Assembly: GCA_002070565.1 (NCBI GenBank) | Contig: MWDM01000017.1 | Span: 1 to 34,581, forward strand | From: Bacteroidetes bacterium ADurb.Bin139 | GTDB lineage: Bacteria > Bacteroidota > Bacteroidia > Bacteroidales > UBA932 | Direction of reading: 5' to 3' | Length of the DNA: 34,581 nt | Part shown: piece by piece, positions 8,070 through 16,049 of the stretch | How the letters are laid out: every line of letters begins with the position of its first letter | Numbering within the stretch: position 1 is the first letter of the stretch | Made by a program: the position numbers and the translations under genes | Notes under the pieces: generated by a model | The model's database searches: none | What the model saw: the letters and a program-made list of their open reading frames with translations, nothing else | Told to the model about the DNA's origin: nothing

Positions 8070-9443
8070 ATGAGTAAAGTCAAAAAGGCCTGGTTTTGCC
8101 AGAACTGTGGAGCCGAATCTGCAAAATGGCTCGGGCGCTGTCCTTCCTGCGGCGAGTGGAACACTTTTACAGAAGAGATCATTGGTTCCCCGGGCAGGCA
8201 GGAAATCTTCACCACGGCCGCAAAAGCGGTCCCCATAGGAGAAATTTCCATGGCGCAGCAGGAACGGATATCCCTCAACAATACAGAGCTGGAACGCATT
8301 CTGGGCGGGGGTCTGGTTCCCGGGTCGGTTGTTTTGCTGGGAGGAGAGCCCGGCATCGGGAAATCAACGCTTAGCCTGCAGATCCCGCTGCAAGCACCCG
8401 ATTTGCGGACCTTATACGTTTCTGGAGAAGAATCGGCCCGGCAGATCAGGATGCGCGCCCAAAGGCTTCTGGGCGGGAAGGATTCGGGAAAAATGCCGGA
8501 CAACTGCCTGGTATTGTGTGAGACCATGCTGGAAAACATCCTGGAACAGGCCCAGGCTGTCAAGCCTGCGCTGCTGATAGTAGATTCCATAGAGACCGCT
8601 TATTCGCAATACATGGAATCATCACCCGGGAGCGTCACCCAGGTGCGGGAATGTGCGGCCCTGTTGCTCAAATACGCCAAACAGACGCATGTCCCGGTTA
8701 TCCTGGTAGGCCACATTACCAAAGAAGGCAGCATAGCAGGGCCCAAGGTGCTGGAGCATATCGTGGATGTGGTCCTGCAGTTTGAAGGTGATACCACACA
8801 TGCATACCGCATGTTGAGGGGTATCAAGAACCGTTTTGGTTCCACGGCCGAACTGGCGCTCTTTGAAATGACCGGCCATGGACTCAGGCAGGTGGACAAC
8901 CCGTCTGAAATGTTCATTCCCATGCACGATGAAAACCTGAGCGGCATTGCCGTGGCGGCCATGATAGACGGGACACGGCCTTTCCTGATAGAAACTCAGG
9001 CCCTGGTAAGCACGGCTGCTTACGGAACGCCACAGCGTTCGGCCAATGGATTTGATACCCGCAGGATGAACATGCTGCTTGCCGTGCTGGAGAAAAGGGC
9101 GGGATTCCACCTGGCGGCCAAAGATGTTTTCCTGAATATGGCCGGAGGATTGCGGGTGGCCGATCCCGCAGTGGACCTGTCTGTGGTGGCGGCCATCCTC
9201 TCATCGGCTTTTGACCGGGCCATTCCGGCACGGTGGTGTTTTGCCGCCGAGGTGGGTCTGAGCGGCGAGATCCGGCCCGTTCCGCACCTGGAACGCAGGA
9301 TTGCCGAGGCAAACCGTTTGGGATTTGAAAAAATATTTGTTTCGTCTTACAACGGCCGGACACACATTCCCAAAGAAACGCGTATTGTTGTGGAAAAGGT
9401 CAGCGGGGTGGGACCTCTGTCACGCCAGCTCTTTAAAACCTGA
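8070..9443 (+). CDS. radA: DNA repair protein RadA (Sms)
   Basis: 457-aa RecA-like ATPase that promotes branch migration of recombination intermediates. An N-terminal C4 zinc finger (Cys10, Cys13, Cys24, Cys27 in CQNCG and CPSC) opens the protein. The Walker A motif GGEPGIGKST lies near residue 90, and the RadA-specific KNRFGST motif near 253. A C-terminal Lon-protease-like domain contains DLSVVAAILSS and GEVGLSGE-type segments (here AEVGLSGEIRPV). The start at 8070 gives the canonical beginning with the zinc finger at residue 10. The gene stands alone, divergent from the hydrolase operon, and its 3' end overlaps the convergent outer-membrane protein gene by 11 bp. Confidence 0.96.
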   Translation: MSKVKKAWFCQNCGAESAKWLGRCPSCGEWNTFTEEIIGSPGRQEIFTTAAKAVPIGEISMAQQERISLNNTELERILGGGLVPGSVVLLGGEPGIGKSTLSLQIPLQAPDLRTLYVSGEESARQIRMRAQRLLGGKDSGKMPDNCLVLCETMLENILEQAQAVKPALLIVDSIETAYSQYMESSPGSVTQVRECAALLLKYAKQTHVPVILVGHITKEGSIAGPKVLEHIVDVVLQFEGDTTHAYRMLRGIKNRFGSTAELALFEMTGHGLRQVDNPSEMFIPMHDENLSGIAVAAMIDGTRPFLIETQALVSTAAYGTPQRSANGFDTRRMNMLLAVLEKRAGFHLAAKDVFLNMAGGLRVADPAVDLSVVAAILSSAFDRAIPARWCFAAEVGLSGEIRPVPHLERRIAEANRLGFEKIFVSSYNGRTHIPKETRIVVEKVSGVGPLSRQLFKT

Positions 9444-10074
9444 CCGAAACTCCCGCATTGGCAACGCCTTTGTAGCCAAATCCTATATCGGCAAATACCC
9501 CAAAAGTGCTGCCCCACCTTACGCGTAGCGGGCTCAGGTGGTAGGCGAACCGCCATTTGCGGGTGTCGCTTGAAATATCCTGCGAACCCGGTACGATCAT
9601 TTCCTGTTCATCTATCCAGCGGGTCAATCCCCCGGCGGCATGGGCAGAAAGTTCCAGCAGCCCCGTCCGGTAATAAATCCAGTGTACCGTTACAAGCCCT
9701 GTGATGCTCAGCACGCTGCTTTTGAAAACGGCTTTCTGCGTACCGCTTTTGGCCAGTTCCATCATGGCAGCGCTCAGACCCAGGTATCCTCCCAGGCTCA
9801 TGTAAGGTGAAGTGTAGTAATTATAGCCTAACGCAGCCACCCCTGTATAGACAAAACGGCTGGGGAGGTAGGTGTTCCCGTCTTTGGCTACAAACGTTTC
9901 CTTACGGATCTGCGTGCTCAGTTCCTGGAAGGTGGGAGCCCCGTATTGCAGAAAAACCTCGTGTTTGTCGTAGGTGATGTAATCGTATGGATGGTACTGT
10001 GCAGCAAGCCGTTGCGAAGACATGGACACCAGGCCTGCAACGGCTGCGGTGATCAGAAAAAGCATTTTTTTCAT
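9433..10074 (-). CDS. Small outer-membrane beta-barrel protein of unknown function
   Basis: 213-aa protein with a signal peptide of about 25 residues (ending LAAQ). The mature part is rich in aromatic, alternating polar/hydrophobic stretches (TGVAALGYNYYTSPYMSLGG and similar) and ends in VRF, a typical C-terminal barrel strand with terminal Phe. The size suits an 8-strand barrel. I cannot name a family. It is the second gene of an operon: its start codon overlaps the stop of the upstream membrane-protein gene by one base (TAATG). Confidence 0.6.
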   Translation of the reverse strand: MKKMLFLITAAVAGLVSMSSQRLAAQYHPYDYITYDKHEVFLQYGAPTFQELSTQIRKETFVAKDGNTYLPSRFVYTGVAALGYNYYTSPYMSLGGYLGLSAAMMELAKSGTQKAVFKSSVLSITGLVTVHWIYYRTGLLELSAHAAGGLTRWIDEQEMIVPGSQDISSDTRKWRFAYHLSPLRVRWGSTFGVFADIGFGYKGVANAGVSVRF

Positions 10075-11078
10075 TATTGTACCTGTTTGGGTTTATTTTT
10101 TTTTGTTACGCTCAGGAAAATTACGGCAAACAAACCGGTCAGCAGCATGGTGACAGCCTGGGATTCGTGGCTGATGATGGCAAAAACCATTCCGCTGGTC
10201 CGGGACTGGCTGTAGACAGCTACAAGGGCCAGGGTTACTATGAAATGGAAGGCCCCTATCCCGCCCTGGACCGGGACCACCCAGCCGAAACTGCCCACCA
10301 CCATCAGGAACAGCGCGTCTACAAAATTCAGCTGATCCCTCAGGGGGGTTGCCAGGATGGTGCAGTAACTGGTGCATACATATAGGAACCACATCAGAAA
10401 TGTAAGAAAGAAAAAGTATCCCTTGCGGGGCATGTTAAAGCTTTGCACCAGTCCTGTCCAGATGCCACGGAAAAAATCCCCTGCCTTTCTGAAAAAGCGG
10501 ATACGGCCAAGTGGTTTGCGCAGCAGGACCAGGGCCAGTACAAGTGCCAGGGAAATCCCGGCAACCAGGATGACGGCCAGTGCTGAAGAGCCTCCAAGCC
10601 GGTTCATGATCGGGTCCCAGATCTGGGTGACCATGAAATTTCCGAAAACATCCATGCGCAGGAATGCAACGGCTATGGTAATCAATACCAGACAAAGAAC
10701 ATCAAAAGTCCTTTCCAGGACAACGGTGCCCAGCACCTTGTCAAAGCCAAGTCCCGAGCGTTGCGCCACTACCCCGCACCGGGCAACCTCTCCGGCCCTG
10801 GGCAGGGCAAAATTGGTCAGGTAAGCCATTCCCACACCATTGAAGGTGTCAATCCTTTTAACCGGTTTTCCCAGGCCCAGCAGGATGATCCTCCAGCGCG
10901 CGGCCCGTACATAGAAAGAAAAAGCTCCCACCAGCATAGACATCAGGATCCAGAAATAATCCGCAGTGCGCAGGCCCTCTACAAAATTATCCCAGTGGAT
11001 ACCCCGGAAGGAAAAATAAAGCAGCACCAGGGCAAGTGCGGCAAACAACAGCACTTTTAGGATTTTTTTCCAGTTCAT
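10074..11078 (-). CDS. UPF0104 / lysylphosphatidylglycerol synthase TM-type membrane protein
   Basis: 334-aa polytopic inner-membrane protein with about 7-8 hydrophobic segments. The signatures include WRIILLGLGKPVKRIDTFNG..GYLTNFALPRAGEVARC, here with the PRAGE motif, and the C-terminal WVVPVQGGIGAFHF (usual consensus P.pGGiGvfE). This is the flippase-like integral membrane domain without the soluble MprF transferase, so aminoacyl transfer to lipids is not supported. A lipid-related transport role is a guess. I use ATG 11078; an in-frame TTG at 11096 overlaps the promoter-like box. Cotranscribed with the small outer-membrane barrel downstream. Confidence 0.8.
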   Translation of the reverse strand: MNWKKILKVLLFAALALVLLYFSFRGIHWDNFVEGLRTADYFWILMSMLVGAFSFYVRAARWRIILLGLGKPVKRIDTFNGVGMAYLTNFALPRAGEVARCGVVAQRSGLGFDKVLGTVVLERTFDVLCLVLITIAVAFLRMDVFGNFMVTQIWDPIMNRLGGSSALAVILVAGISLALVLALVLLRKPLGRIRFFRKAGDFFRGIWTGLVQSFNMPRKGYFFFLTFLMWFLYVCTSYCTILATPLRDQLNFVDALFLMVVGSFGWVVPVQGGIGAFHFIVTLALVAVYSQSRTSGMVFAIISHESQAVTMLLTGLFAVIFLSVTKKNKPKQVQ

Positions 11079-11085
11079 AACTGCG

Positions 11086-11093
11086 TAAAGGTA
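11086..11093 (-). promoter_or_regulatory. Possible -7 box of the UPF0104 operon
   Basis: Minus-strand TACCTTTA, one base off TAnnTTTG, 7 nt before the start at 11078. Weak, but it is the best candidate in the 70-bp divergent gap. Confidence 0.35.
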
Positions 11094-11121
11094 CAAAAAA
11101 AGGACATTCGGAAAATTAGAT

Positions 11122-11129
11122 TAAATTTG
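11122..11129 (+). promoter_or_regulatory. -7 promoter box of the pfkB-aroma operon
   Basis: TAAATTTG, a perfect TAnnTTTG box, 19 nt before ATG 11149; predicted 5' leader about 15 nt. It should drive 11149-14868. Confidence 0.6.
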
Positions 11130-11148
11130 CTGTAAATAGTGGTTTTTT

Positions 11149-12141
11149 ATGAAATCTATCCTTGGAATCGGGAATGCCCTGACAGATATTCTGGCCCTGC
11201 TTCCCGACGATTCCCTGCTGGAACTCTTTCACATACCGCACGGTAGTATGCAGCATGTAGACACGATTACGGCGGAAAAAATCTGGCAGCACTTAAAACC
11301 CATCGGGGTACAGTATGTGGCAGGAGGGTCTGCCGCCAACACCATCACAGGGACGGCGGTGCTGGGAATGCCTTCGGGGTTTATTGGCAAGGTGGGAGAC
11401 GATGAGCTGGGGTCGCTCTTTTATGCAGACCAGCAGCGCAACGGGATCAAATCCTGCCTGCTAAAAGGGACCCACTCCTCGGGCCGGGCCATGGTGTTTG
11501 TTACAGAGCCCGATGCAGACCGTACCTTTGCCGTATATCTGGGGGCAGCCCTGGAGCTGGTTCCCGAAGACCTGACCCCGGCCATGTTTGAAGGATACGA
11601 TTATTTTCACATAGAGGGTTACCTGGTCCAGAACCAGCATCTGGTACGCAAGGCAGTCAAACTGGCACGTGATGCGGGCATGATCATTTCCATAGATATG
11701 GCCAGCTACAATGTGGTGGAAAGCAACAATCCCTTCCTGCACGATATTGTGGAAAATTACGTAGACATAGTGTTTGCCAATGAAACCGAGGCCCTTTCCT
11801 TTACAGGGAAACAACCCCGGGAAGCGTTGCGTGAAATAGCCGGGATGTGCGACATAGCGGTTATCAAGCTGGGCAAACTGGGATCGATGGTCAAAAGCGG
11901 TGACCGGGAATATGACATCTTGCCCTGGCCGGGGATTTCCATAGATGCCACAGGGGCCGGGGACCTGTATGCCGCAGGCTTTCTGTATGCCCATTCCCTT
12001 GGGCTTTCCTTGCAGAAATGCGGGGACATAGGTTCTATGGTTGCCGCCAGGGTGGTAGAAGTTATTGGTCCCAAGATAGACATACCGCGCTGGAAAGCAG
12101 TCAAAAAACAAATTCGTGAACGTATCCGGGACCCCGAATAA
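11149..12141 (+). CDS. PfkB-family carbohydrate/nucleoside kinase (adenosine kinase-like)
   Basis: 330-aa ribokinase-fold kinase. The N-terminal GNALTDI (8-14) and the GGSAANT substrate loop (59-65) are present. The C-terminal signature DATGAGD (266-272) holds the catalytic base Asp272 and the anion hole. Members of this subfamily in Bacteroidota are usually annotated as adenosine kinases, but substrate cannot be read from sequence; ribokinase or fructokinase activity is possible. It is the first gene of an operon whose next two genes build the shikimate pathway. There is one base between its stop (TAA 12139-12141) and the next ATG. The functional link to aromatic synthesis is unclear and may only be shared expression. 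Confidence 0.88.
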   Translation: MKSILGIGNALTDILALLPDDSLLELFHIPHGSMQHVDTITAEKIWQHLKPIGVQYVAGGSAANTITGTAVLGMPSGFIGKVGDDELGSLFYADQQRNGIKSCLLKGTHSSGRAMVFVTEPDADRTFAVYLGAALELVPEDLTPAMFEGYDYFHIEGYLVQNQHLVRKAVKLARDAGMIISIDMASYNVVESNNPFLHDIVENYVDIVFANETEALSFTGKQPREALREIAGMCDIAVIKLGKLGSMVKSGDREYDILPWPGISIDATGAGDLYAAGFLYAHSLGLSLQKCGDIGSMVAARVVEVIGPKIDIPRWKAVKKQIRERIRDPE

Positions 12142-12142
12142 A

Positions 12143-13216
12143 ATGAATCATCCCATTATAATAGCAGGCCCCTGCAGTGCCGAAACCCGGGAACAGGTAT
12201 GGTCGGCAGCCATGCAGCTGAAAGATTTCAGACTTCCGGCTGCAGCCGGAGGCAGGGGCATTTCGTTTTTTCGCTCCGGGATATGGAAACCCAGGACCCG
12301 TCCCGGTTATTTCGAGGGCGTGGGAGAAGCAGGACTTCCCTGGCTGAGCGATGTCCAGAAAGAGTTGGGATTACAGGTATGTACCGAGGTCGCCTCTGCC
12401 CACCATGTGGAACTGGTGCTCAAGGCCGGATTCCATGCGGTCTGGCTGGGCACCCGCACCACCGCCAATCCGTTTCTGGTGGAAGAGATTGCCAAAGCCC
12501 TTGAGGGGACTCCCCTTCATGTTTTTGTGAAAAATCCCATCAATCCGGATCTGGGTTTGTGGATTGGAGCCGTTCAGCGTGTTCTCAGGGTGGGTCCAAA
12601 GTGTGTGTATGCCATACACCGCGGTTTTAGTGACTATCATATAGGACAACTGCGCAATGCCCCCCTGTGGCGGCTTTCCATAGAGTTCAAGGTACAGATG
12701 CCCGGTATCCCCCTGTTGTGTGATCCTTCACACCTTTCGGGAGATACCGCCTTTATACCCGATCTGGCACAAAGGGCTCTTGATTTGAATTTTGACGGAT
12801 TGATGATTGAAGTGCATCCAAAGCCTGCAGAAGCGCTCTGTGATGCCGGCCAGCAATTCACGCCGGCAGAATTCGCAGCCCTGATGAACGCTCTTTTATG
12901 GCGACGGTCTGCCCCTTCCCAAGATTCTTTTTCAGAAGAAAAAATACTCCTGGATGCCATCCGTTCGCGCATAGACGTACTGGATGAGGACCTGGTAGAC
13001 CTGCTGGCACAACGCATGTCGCTTGTAGACCAGATAGGCCAGGTTAAAAAACGAGGCGGGATAGGGATCATTCAGTTAGAACGCTGGAATGAAGTTACTT
13101 CCCGGACCCGTAAACAGGCTGCCGAAAAGGATCTGGACGATTCCTTTATCCAGGAGGTCTACCGGGCCATTCACCAGCAATCCATCAAACGTCAGGAAAA
13201 GATTATCCGGGAATGA
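12143..13216 (+). CDS. Bifunctional DAHP synthase / chorismate mutase
   Basis: 357-aa fusion. Residues 1 to about 250 are a type I-beta (KDO8P-synthase-like) DAHP synthase: AGPCSAE at 8-14, the KNP motif at 130-132, AIHRGFS at 157-163 and CDPSH at 193-197 with metal/PEP ligands. It condenses PEP and erythrose-4-phosphate, the first step of the shikimate pathway. Residues 262-357 are an all-helical AroQ chorismate mutase (IRSRIDVLDEDLVDLLAQR and following), which converts chorismate to prephenate. The mutase domain probably also gives feedback sensitivity, as known for such fusions. I start at ATG 12143; an in-frame ATG at 12116 adds nine residues that overlap pfkB and are not conserved. The 3' end overlaps the next gene by 4 bp (ATGA). 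Confidence 0.94.
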   Translation: MNHPIIIAGPCSAETREQVWSAAMQLKDFRLPAAAGGRGISFFRSGIWKPRTRPGYFEGVGEAGLPWLSDVQKELGLQVCTEVASAHHVELVLKAGFHAVWLGTRTTANPFLVEEIAKALEGTPLHVFVKNPINPDLGLWIGAVQRVLRVGPKCVYAIHRGFSDYHIGQLRNAPLWRLSIEFKVQMPGIPLLCDPSHLSGDTAFIPDLAQRALDLNFDGLMIEVHPKPAEALCDAGQQFTPAEFAALMNALLWRRSAPSQDSFSEEKILLDAIRSRIDVLDEDLVDLLAQRMSLVDQIGQVKKRGGIGIIQLERWNEVTSRTRKQAAEKDLDDSFIQEVYRAIHQQSIKRQEKIIRE

Positions 13217-14868
13217 GCCAGCTGATCTTATCGGAAGATTTCTCACAATTACGGGGACTCATCCCCACCGGAACAAAAACCCTGGTCCTGTACGACCGTA
13301 ATGTGTCGCAATGGGTGCACCAGGCGGCAGACCCGTCCTGGGAACTGATAGCCTTGGAAGGTGGCGAAGCGCTCAAGCAATGGGAACGGGTGGAACAGAC
13401 CGTATCCCGGATGATGGAGCTCCTGGCAGACCGGTCCTGGTTCCTGGTTGGCATGGGTGGCGGGACTGTATGCGACTTTGCAGGTTTCATAGGCTCGGTA
13501 TATATGCGCGGAATGCCCTTTGGCCTGGTTCCCACCACCTTGCTTGCCCAGGTGGATGCTGCCCTGGGAGGCAAGAACGGGATTCATTTTGGCCCGTATA
13601 AAAACATCATAGGATGTACACAGCTGCCCCGGTGGGTTTTTTGCAATCCGGCAGTTCTCAGGACACTCCCCCGGGACGAATTCCGTTGCGGACTGGCAGA
13701 GTGCATCAAACATGGGGCCATCGCCTCTGAATCCTATTTTCGTTTCATTGAAGAAGAAGTTGCGCCATACGGCGATTTTAGCGCATTACCGGCTGCCATT
13801 ACAGAGCGGCTTATTGCCGGAAGCCAGCAAATCAAGATGAAGGTGGTGGAGGAAGACCTTTACGAAAAAGGAGTAAGGAAAGCCCTCAATTTTGGCCACA
13901 CGTTCGGACATGCTTTGGCCGCCTGTTATCCGGAAATTTCACACGGGCAAGCCGTGGCAAAAGGCATGGCCCTGGCGGCTGCCTGCTCTGCGGAAAGAGG
14001 CCTGCTGCAGCCGCAACAGGCACAACGCTTGATACGGGTATTGAATGCCTGTGGCCTGGATCCCGGACTTCCCTGCCCCACGGGACAAATCATTCCCCAT
14101 ATGCTGCACGACAAGAAAAAACGTGGCAGGGACCTGGACCTTGTATTGCTCAAGGCTATAGGAGAGTATGTGCTGGTGAGCGATCCGGTGGAACTATGGA
14201 TGAACCGGGCACAAAATCCGGGGGTAAGCCTGGACTCGGCCCAAAGCAAAGAGATGTCGGAATGGCTGGACAAGGCTCCCTGGGTTGAATTGCGACTGGA
14301 TCTTGCGGGGGATCTTTCGCCTGTGGGTATGGTGGCTTTGCGCATGCAATGCATGGGAAAAGAAAAGAAACTCATGCTCACGCATCCGGCTGCGGCAGAA
14401 AGCGGTGTCATCCCGGATATGCTGGCAGAAATGGTATCCTGGGGCGCAGGATGGGTGGATATTCCGCTGGATGCTCCGCAGGGTTATGCCGGGCAGCTGA
14501 CGGCACTGGCCCGCACAAACGACGTGCAGGTGATCCGCTCGGCACATTTCCCGGAAAACAGCCTGGAAGAAATTCCTGGTGAAGCGCTCCTGGAGGGGCT
14601 GGCCCATAAAGCCTTTTCTGGAGGGGCGGATTTTCTGAAAATCGCGGTTCATACCCGGACACCGCAGGAATCGGATGCTTTGCTGGCCTGGTGCGACGTT
14701 CAGAACCGGAAGGAAAATGCCCGGTTCAGAACCACCATGATGATCATGGGACCGGATGCCCTGCGGTCAAGGAAGCATGCCCTGCGCAACGGGTATCCTT
14801 TTGTGTACGCCGCTCCGTCTGGTGACCGGACTACGGCTCCCGGACAGCCAGCTTTTCAAGAATTTTAG
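13213..14868 (+). CDS. 3-dehydroquinate synthase / type I 3-dehydroquinate dehydratase fusion (AroB-AroD)
   Basis: 551-aa two-domain protein covering shikimate steps 2 and 3. Residues 1 to about 340 are 3-dehydroquinate synthase: the NAD-binding GMGGGTVCDFAGF (80-92), PTTLLAQVDAALGGKNGI (107-124), and zinc ligands Glu163, His229 and His244. Residues about 350-551 are a type I dehydratase. They have ELRLD (359-363), the catalytic His445 in IRSAHF, the Schiff-base Lys476 in DFLKIAV, an MGPDALRSR segment (512-520) and the C-terminal TAPGQP loop (541-546). Both active sites appear complete. There is no stop or start between the halves, and the linker is only about 10-20 residues. It is translationally coupled to the DAHP synthase gene. 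Its 3' end overlaps waaA by 38 bp. Most bacteria encode the two enzymes separately, so this is a notable architecture. Confidence 0.92.
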   Translation: MSQLILSEDFSQLRGLIPTGTKTLVLYDRNVSQWVHQAADPSWELIALEGGEALKQWERVEQTVSRMMELLADRSWFLVGMGGGTVCDFAGFIGSVYMRGMPFGLVPTTLLAQVDAALGGKNGIHFGPYKNIIGCTQLPRWVFCNPAVLRTLPRDEFRCGLAECIKHGAIASESYFRFIEEEVAPYGDFSALPAAITERLIAGSQQIKMKVVEEDLYEKGVRKALNFGHTFGHALAACYPEISHGQAVAKGMALAAACSAERGLLQPQQAQRLIRVLNACGLDPGLPCPTGQIIPHMLHDKKKRGRDLDLVLLKAIGEYVLVSDPVELWMNRAQNPGVSLDSAQSKEMSEWLDKAPWVELRLDLAGDLSPVGMVALRMQCMGKEKKLMLTHPAAAESGVIPDMLAEMVSWGAGWVDIPLDAPQGYAGQLTALARTNDVQVIRSAHFPENSLEEIPGEALLEGLAHKAFSGGADFLKIAVHTRTPQESDALLAWCDVQNRKENARFRTTMMIMGPDALRSRKHALRNGYPFVYAAPSGDRTTAPGQPAFQEF

Positions 14869-16012
14869 CTGTAGCACCGATATTTTCCAGGACATATACT
14901 CCGGATGCCCGGCCGGCCTTTTCACGAAGGGTGGGATCTGCCATCCACAGGCTTAACGCTCCCAGTAAAGAATTGTAATCACAGAAACTTACGGCGGCCC
15001 CGCAGGCAATCAGCTCGTGGGCTTCTTTAAACTTGTCATAGCTGGGGCCAAAGAGAACCGGCTTAGAGTGAACAGCTGCTTCAAGGGTATTGTGGATCCC
15101 GGAAGGATTGAATCCCCCGCCAATATAACAGACCGTTCCGTGACGGTACAGCGAGGAAAGAATTCCTATGCTGTCTATGACCAGGATTTTAGGCCGGTGG
15201 CCTTGCTTTGCCACAGAAAAAAATACCGGGTTCCAGCGGGAGAACAGGCGCCGGACAGACTCCAGATGCGCAGGGTTGATCTGGTGCGGGGCCAGTACAA
15301 TCTGCAGGTTGGGCATATCCCCGGCCAGGCGTTCCAGCAGGACCTCATCGGCAGGCCAGGTACTGCCGGCTATCAGCACAGGCTCCCTGACCAGCTGCCG
15401 GAACAGTTCCGGGGTATTGTCATGGAGGATGTTGCAGCCCACGCGGTCAAACCGGGTATCGCCGGCCACCGTTATTTCTCGTGGAGGATTCCTTAGGGCA
15501 GACAGCAGCCGGAGCGAGCGGTCGTCCTGTACAAAAATATGGGTATAGCAGGATAACATGCGGCGGAACAAGATCCCGTATTTTTTGAAAAAGGGCTGTT
15601 CGGGTCTGAAACGGGCCGATATCAGGTATGTGGGAATATTCCTTTTTTTTAGGGTTGTCAGGTAAAAGTACCAGAATTCATATTTCACAAATACGGCAGC
15701 ACAGGGATTTATCAGCCCCAGGAACCGGCGGGCGTTGCGGGGCGTGTCCAGGGGCAGGTAAAACACATAATCGGCCAGGGGTGTGTTTTTCCGGATCTGA
15801 TAGCCTGAAGGGGAGAAAAAAGTAAGCAGGATTTTCTTGTCGGGGTGCTGCTGGCGGAACGCTTCCAGCACCGGCCTTCCCTGCTCGAATTCACCCAGCG
15901 ATGCGCAATGCATCCAAAGGGGCGACACCTTTTGTGTTCCGTCCCCGAAGGCTTTGGCCAGCCGCTTCCACTGGCCTTGTCTTCCCCTGAAAAACTGCAC
16001 TGTTTTGTTCAT
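14831..16012 (-). CDS. waaA: 3-deoxy-D-manno-octulosonic acid (Kdo) transferase WaaA
   Basis: 393-aa GT-B glycosyltransferase (GT30) that adds Kdo from CMP-Kdo to lipid IVA on the cytoplasmic face of the inner membrane. The acceptor-side signature HCASLGEFEQGRP contains the catalytic Glu. FFSPSGYQIRKN and VKYEFWYFYL are family-typical, and the C-terminal CMP-Kdo site includes GGGFNPSGIHNTLEAAV. Relatives usually have about 25 extra N-terminal residues forming a membrane anchor before the GRK/GRQ motif; here that motif is at residues 10-12 and no anchor precedes it. Upstream in frame, a stop follows within 10 codons with no ATG, GTG or TTG between, and a -7-like box sits 4 nt before this ATG, so the start is well supported. 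Membrane association must be peripheral or via another segment. Confidence 0.92.
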   Translation of the reverse strand: MNKTVQFFRGRQGQWKRLAKAFGDGTQKVSPLWMHCASLGEFEQGRPVLEAFRQQHPDKKILLTFFSPSGYQIRKNTPLADYVFYLPLDTPRNARRFLGLINPCAAVFVKYEFWYFYLTTLKKRNIPTYLISARFRPEQPFFKKYGILFRRMLSCYTHIFVQDDRSLRLLSALRNPPREITVAGDTRFDRVGCNILHDNTPELFRQLVREPVLIAGSTWPADEVLLERLAGDMPNLQIVLAPHQINPAHLESVRRLFSRWNPVFFSVAKQGHRPKILVIDSIGILSSLYRHGTVCYIGGGFNPSGIHNTLEAAVHSKPVLFGPSYDKFKEAHELIACGAAVSFCDYNSLLGALSLWMADPTLREKAGRASGVYVLENIGATAKILEKLAVREP

Positions 16013-16016
16013 GGCA

Positions 16017-16024
16017 TAAAGATA
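16017..16024 (-). promoter_or_regulatory. -7-like box of waaA
   Basis: Minus-strand TATCTTTA, one base off consensus and 4 nt from the waaA start codon at 16012; the same spacing and sequence as at the serine-hydrolase gene. Confidence 0.5.
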
Positions 16025-16037
16025 GGGTAAAAAGACC

Positions 16038-16045
16038 TACATTTG
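16038..16045 (+). promoter_or_regulatory. -7 promoter box of the PHP gene
   Basis: TACATTTG matches TAnnTTTG and lies 4 nt before ATG 16050, another predicted leaderless start. The whole divergent gap between the waaA and PHP starts is 37 bp. Confidence 0.65.
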
Positions 16046-16049
16046 CCGT

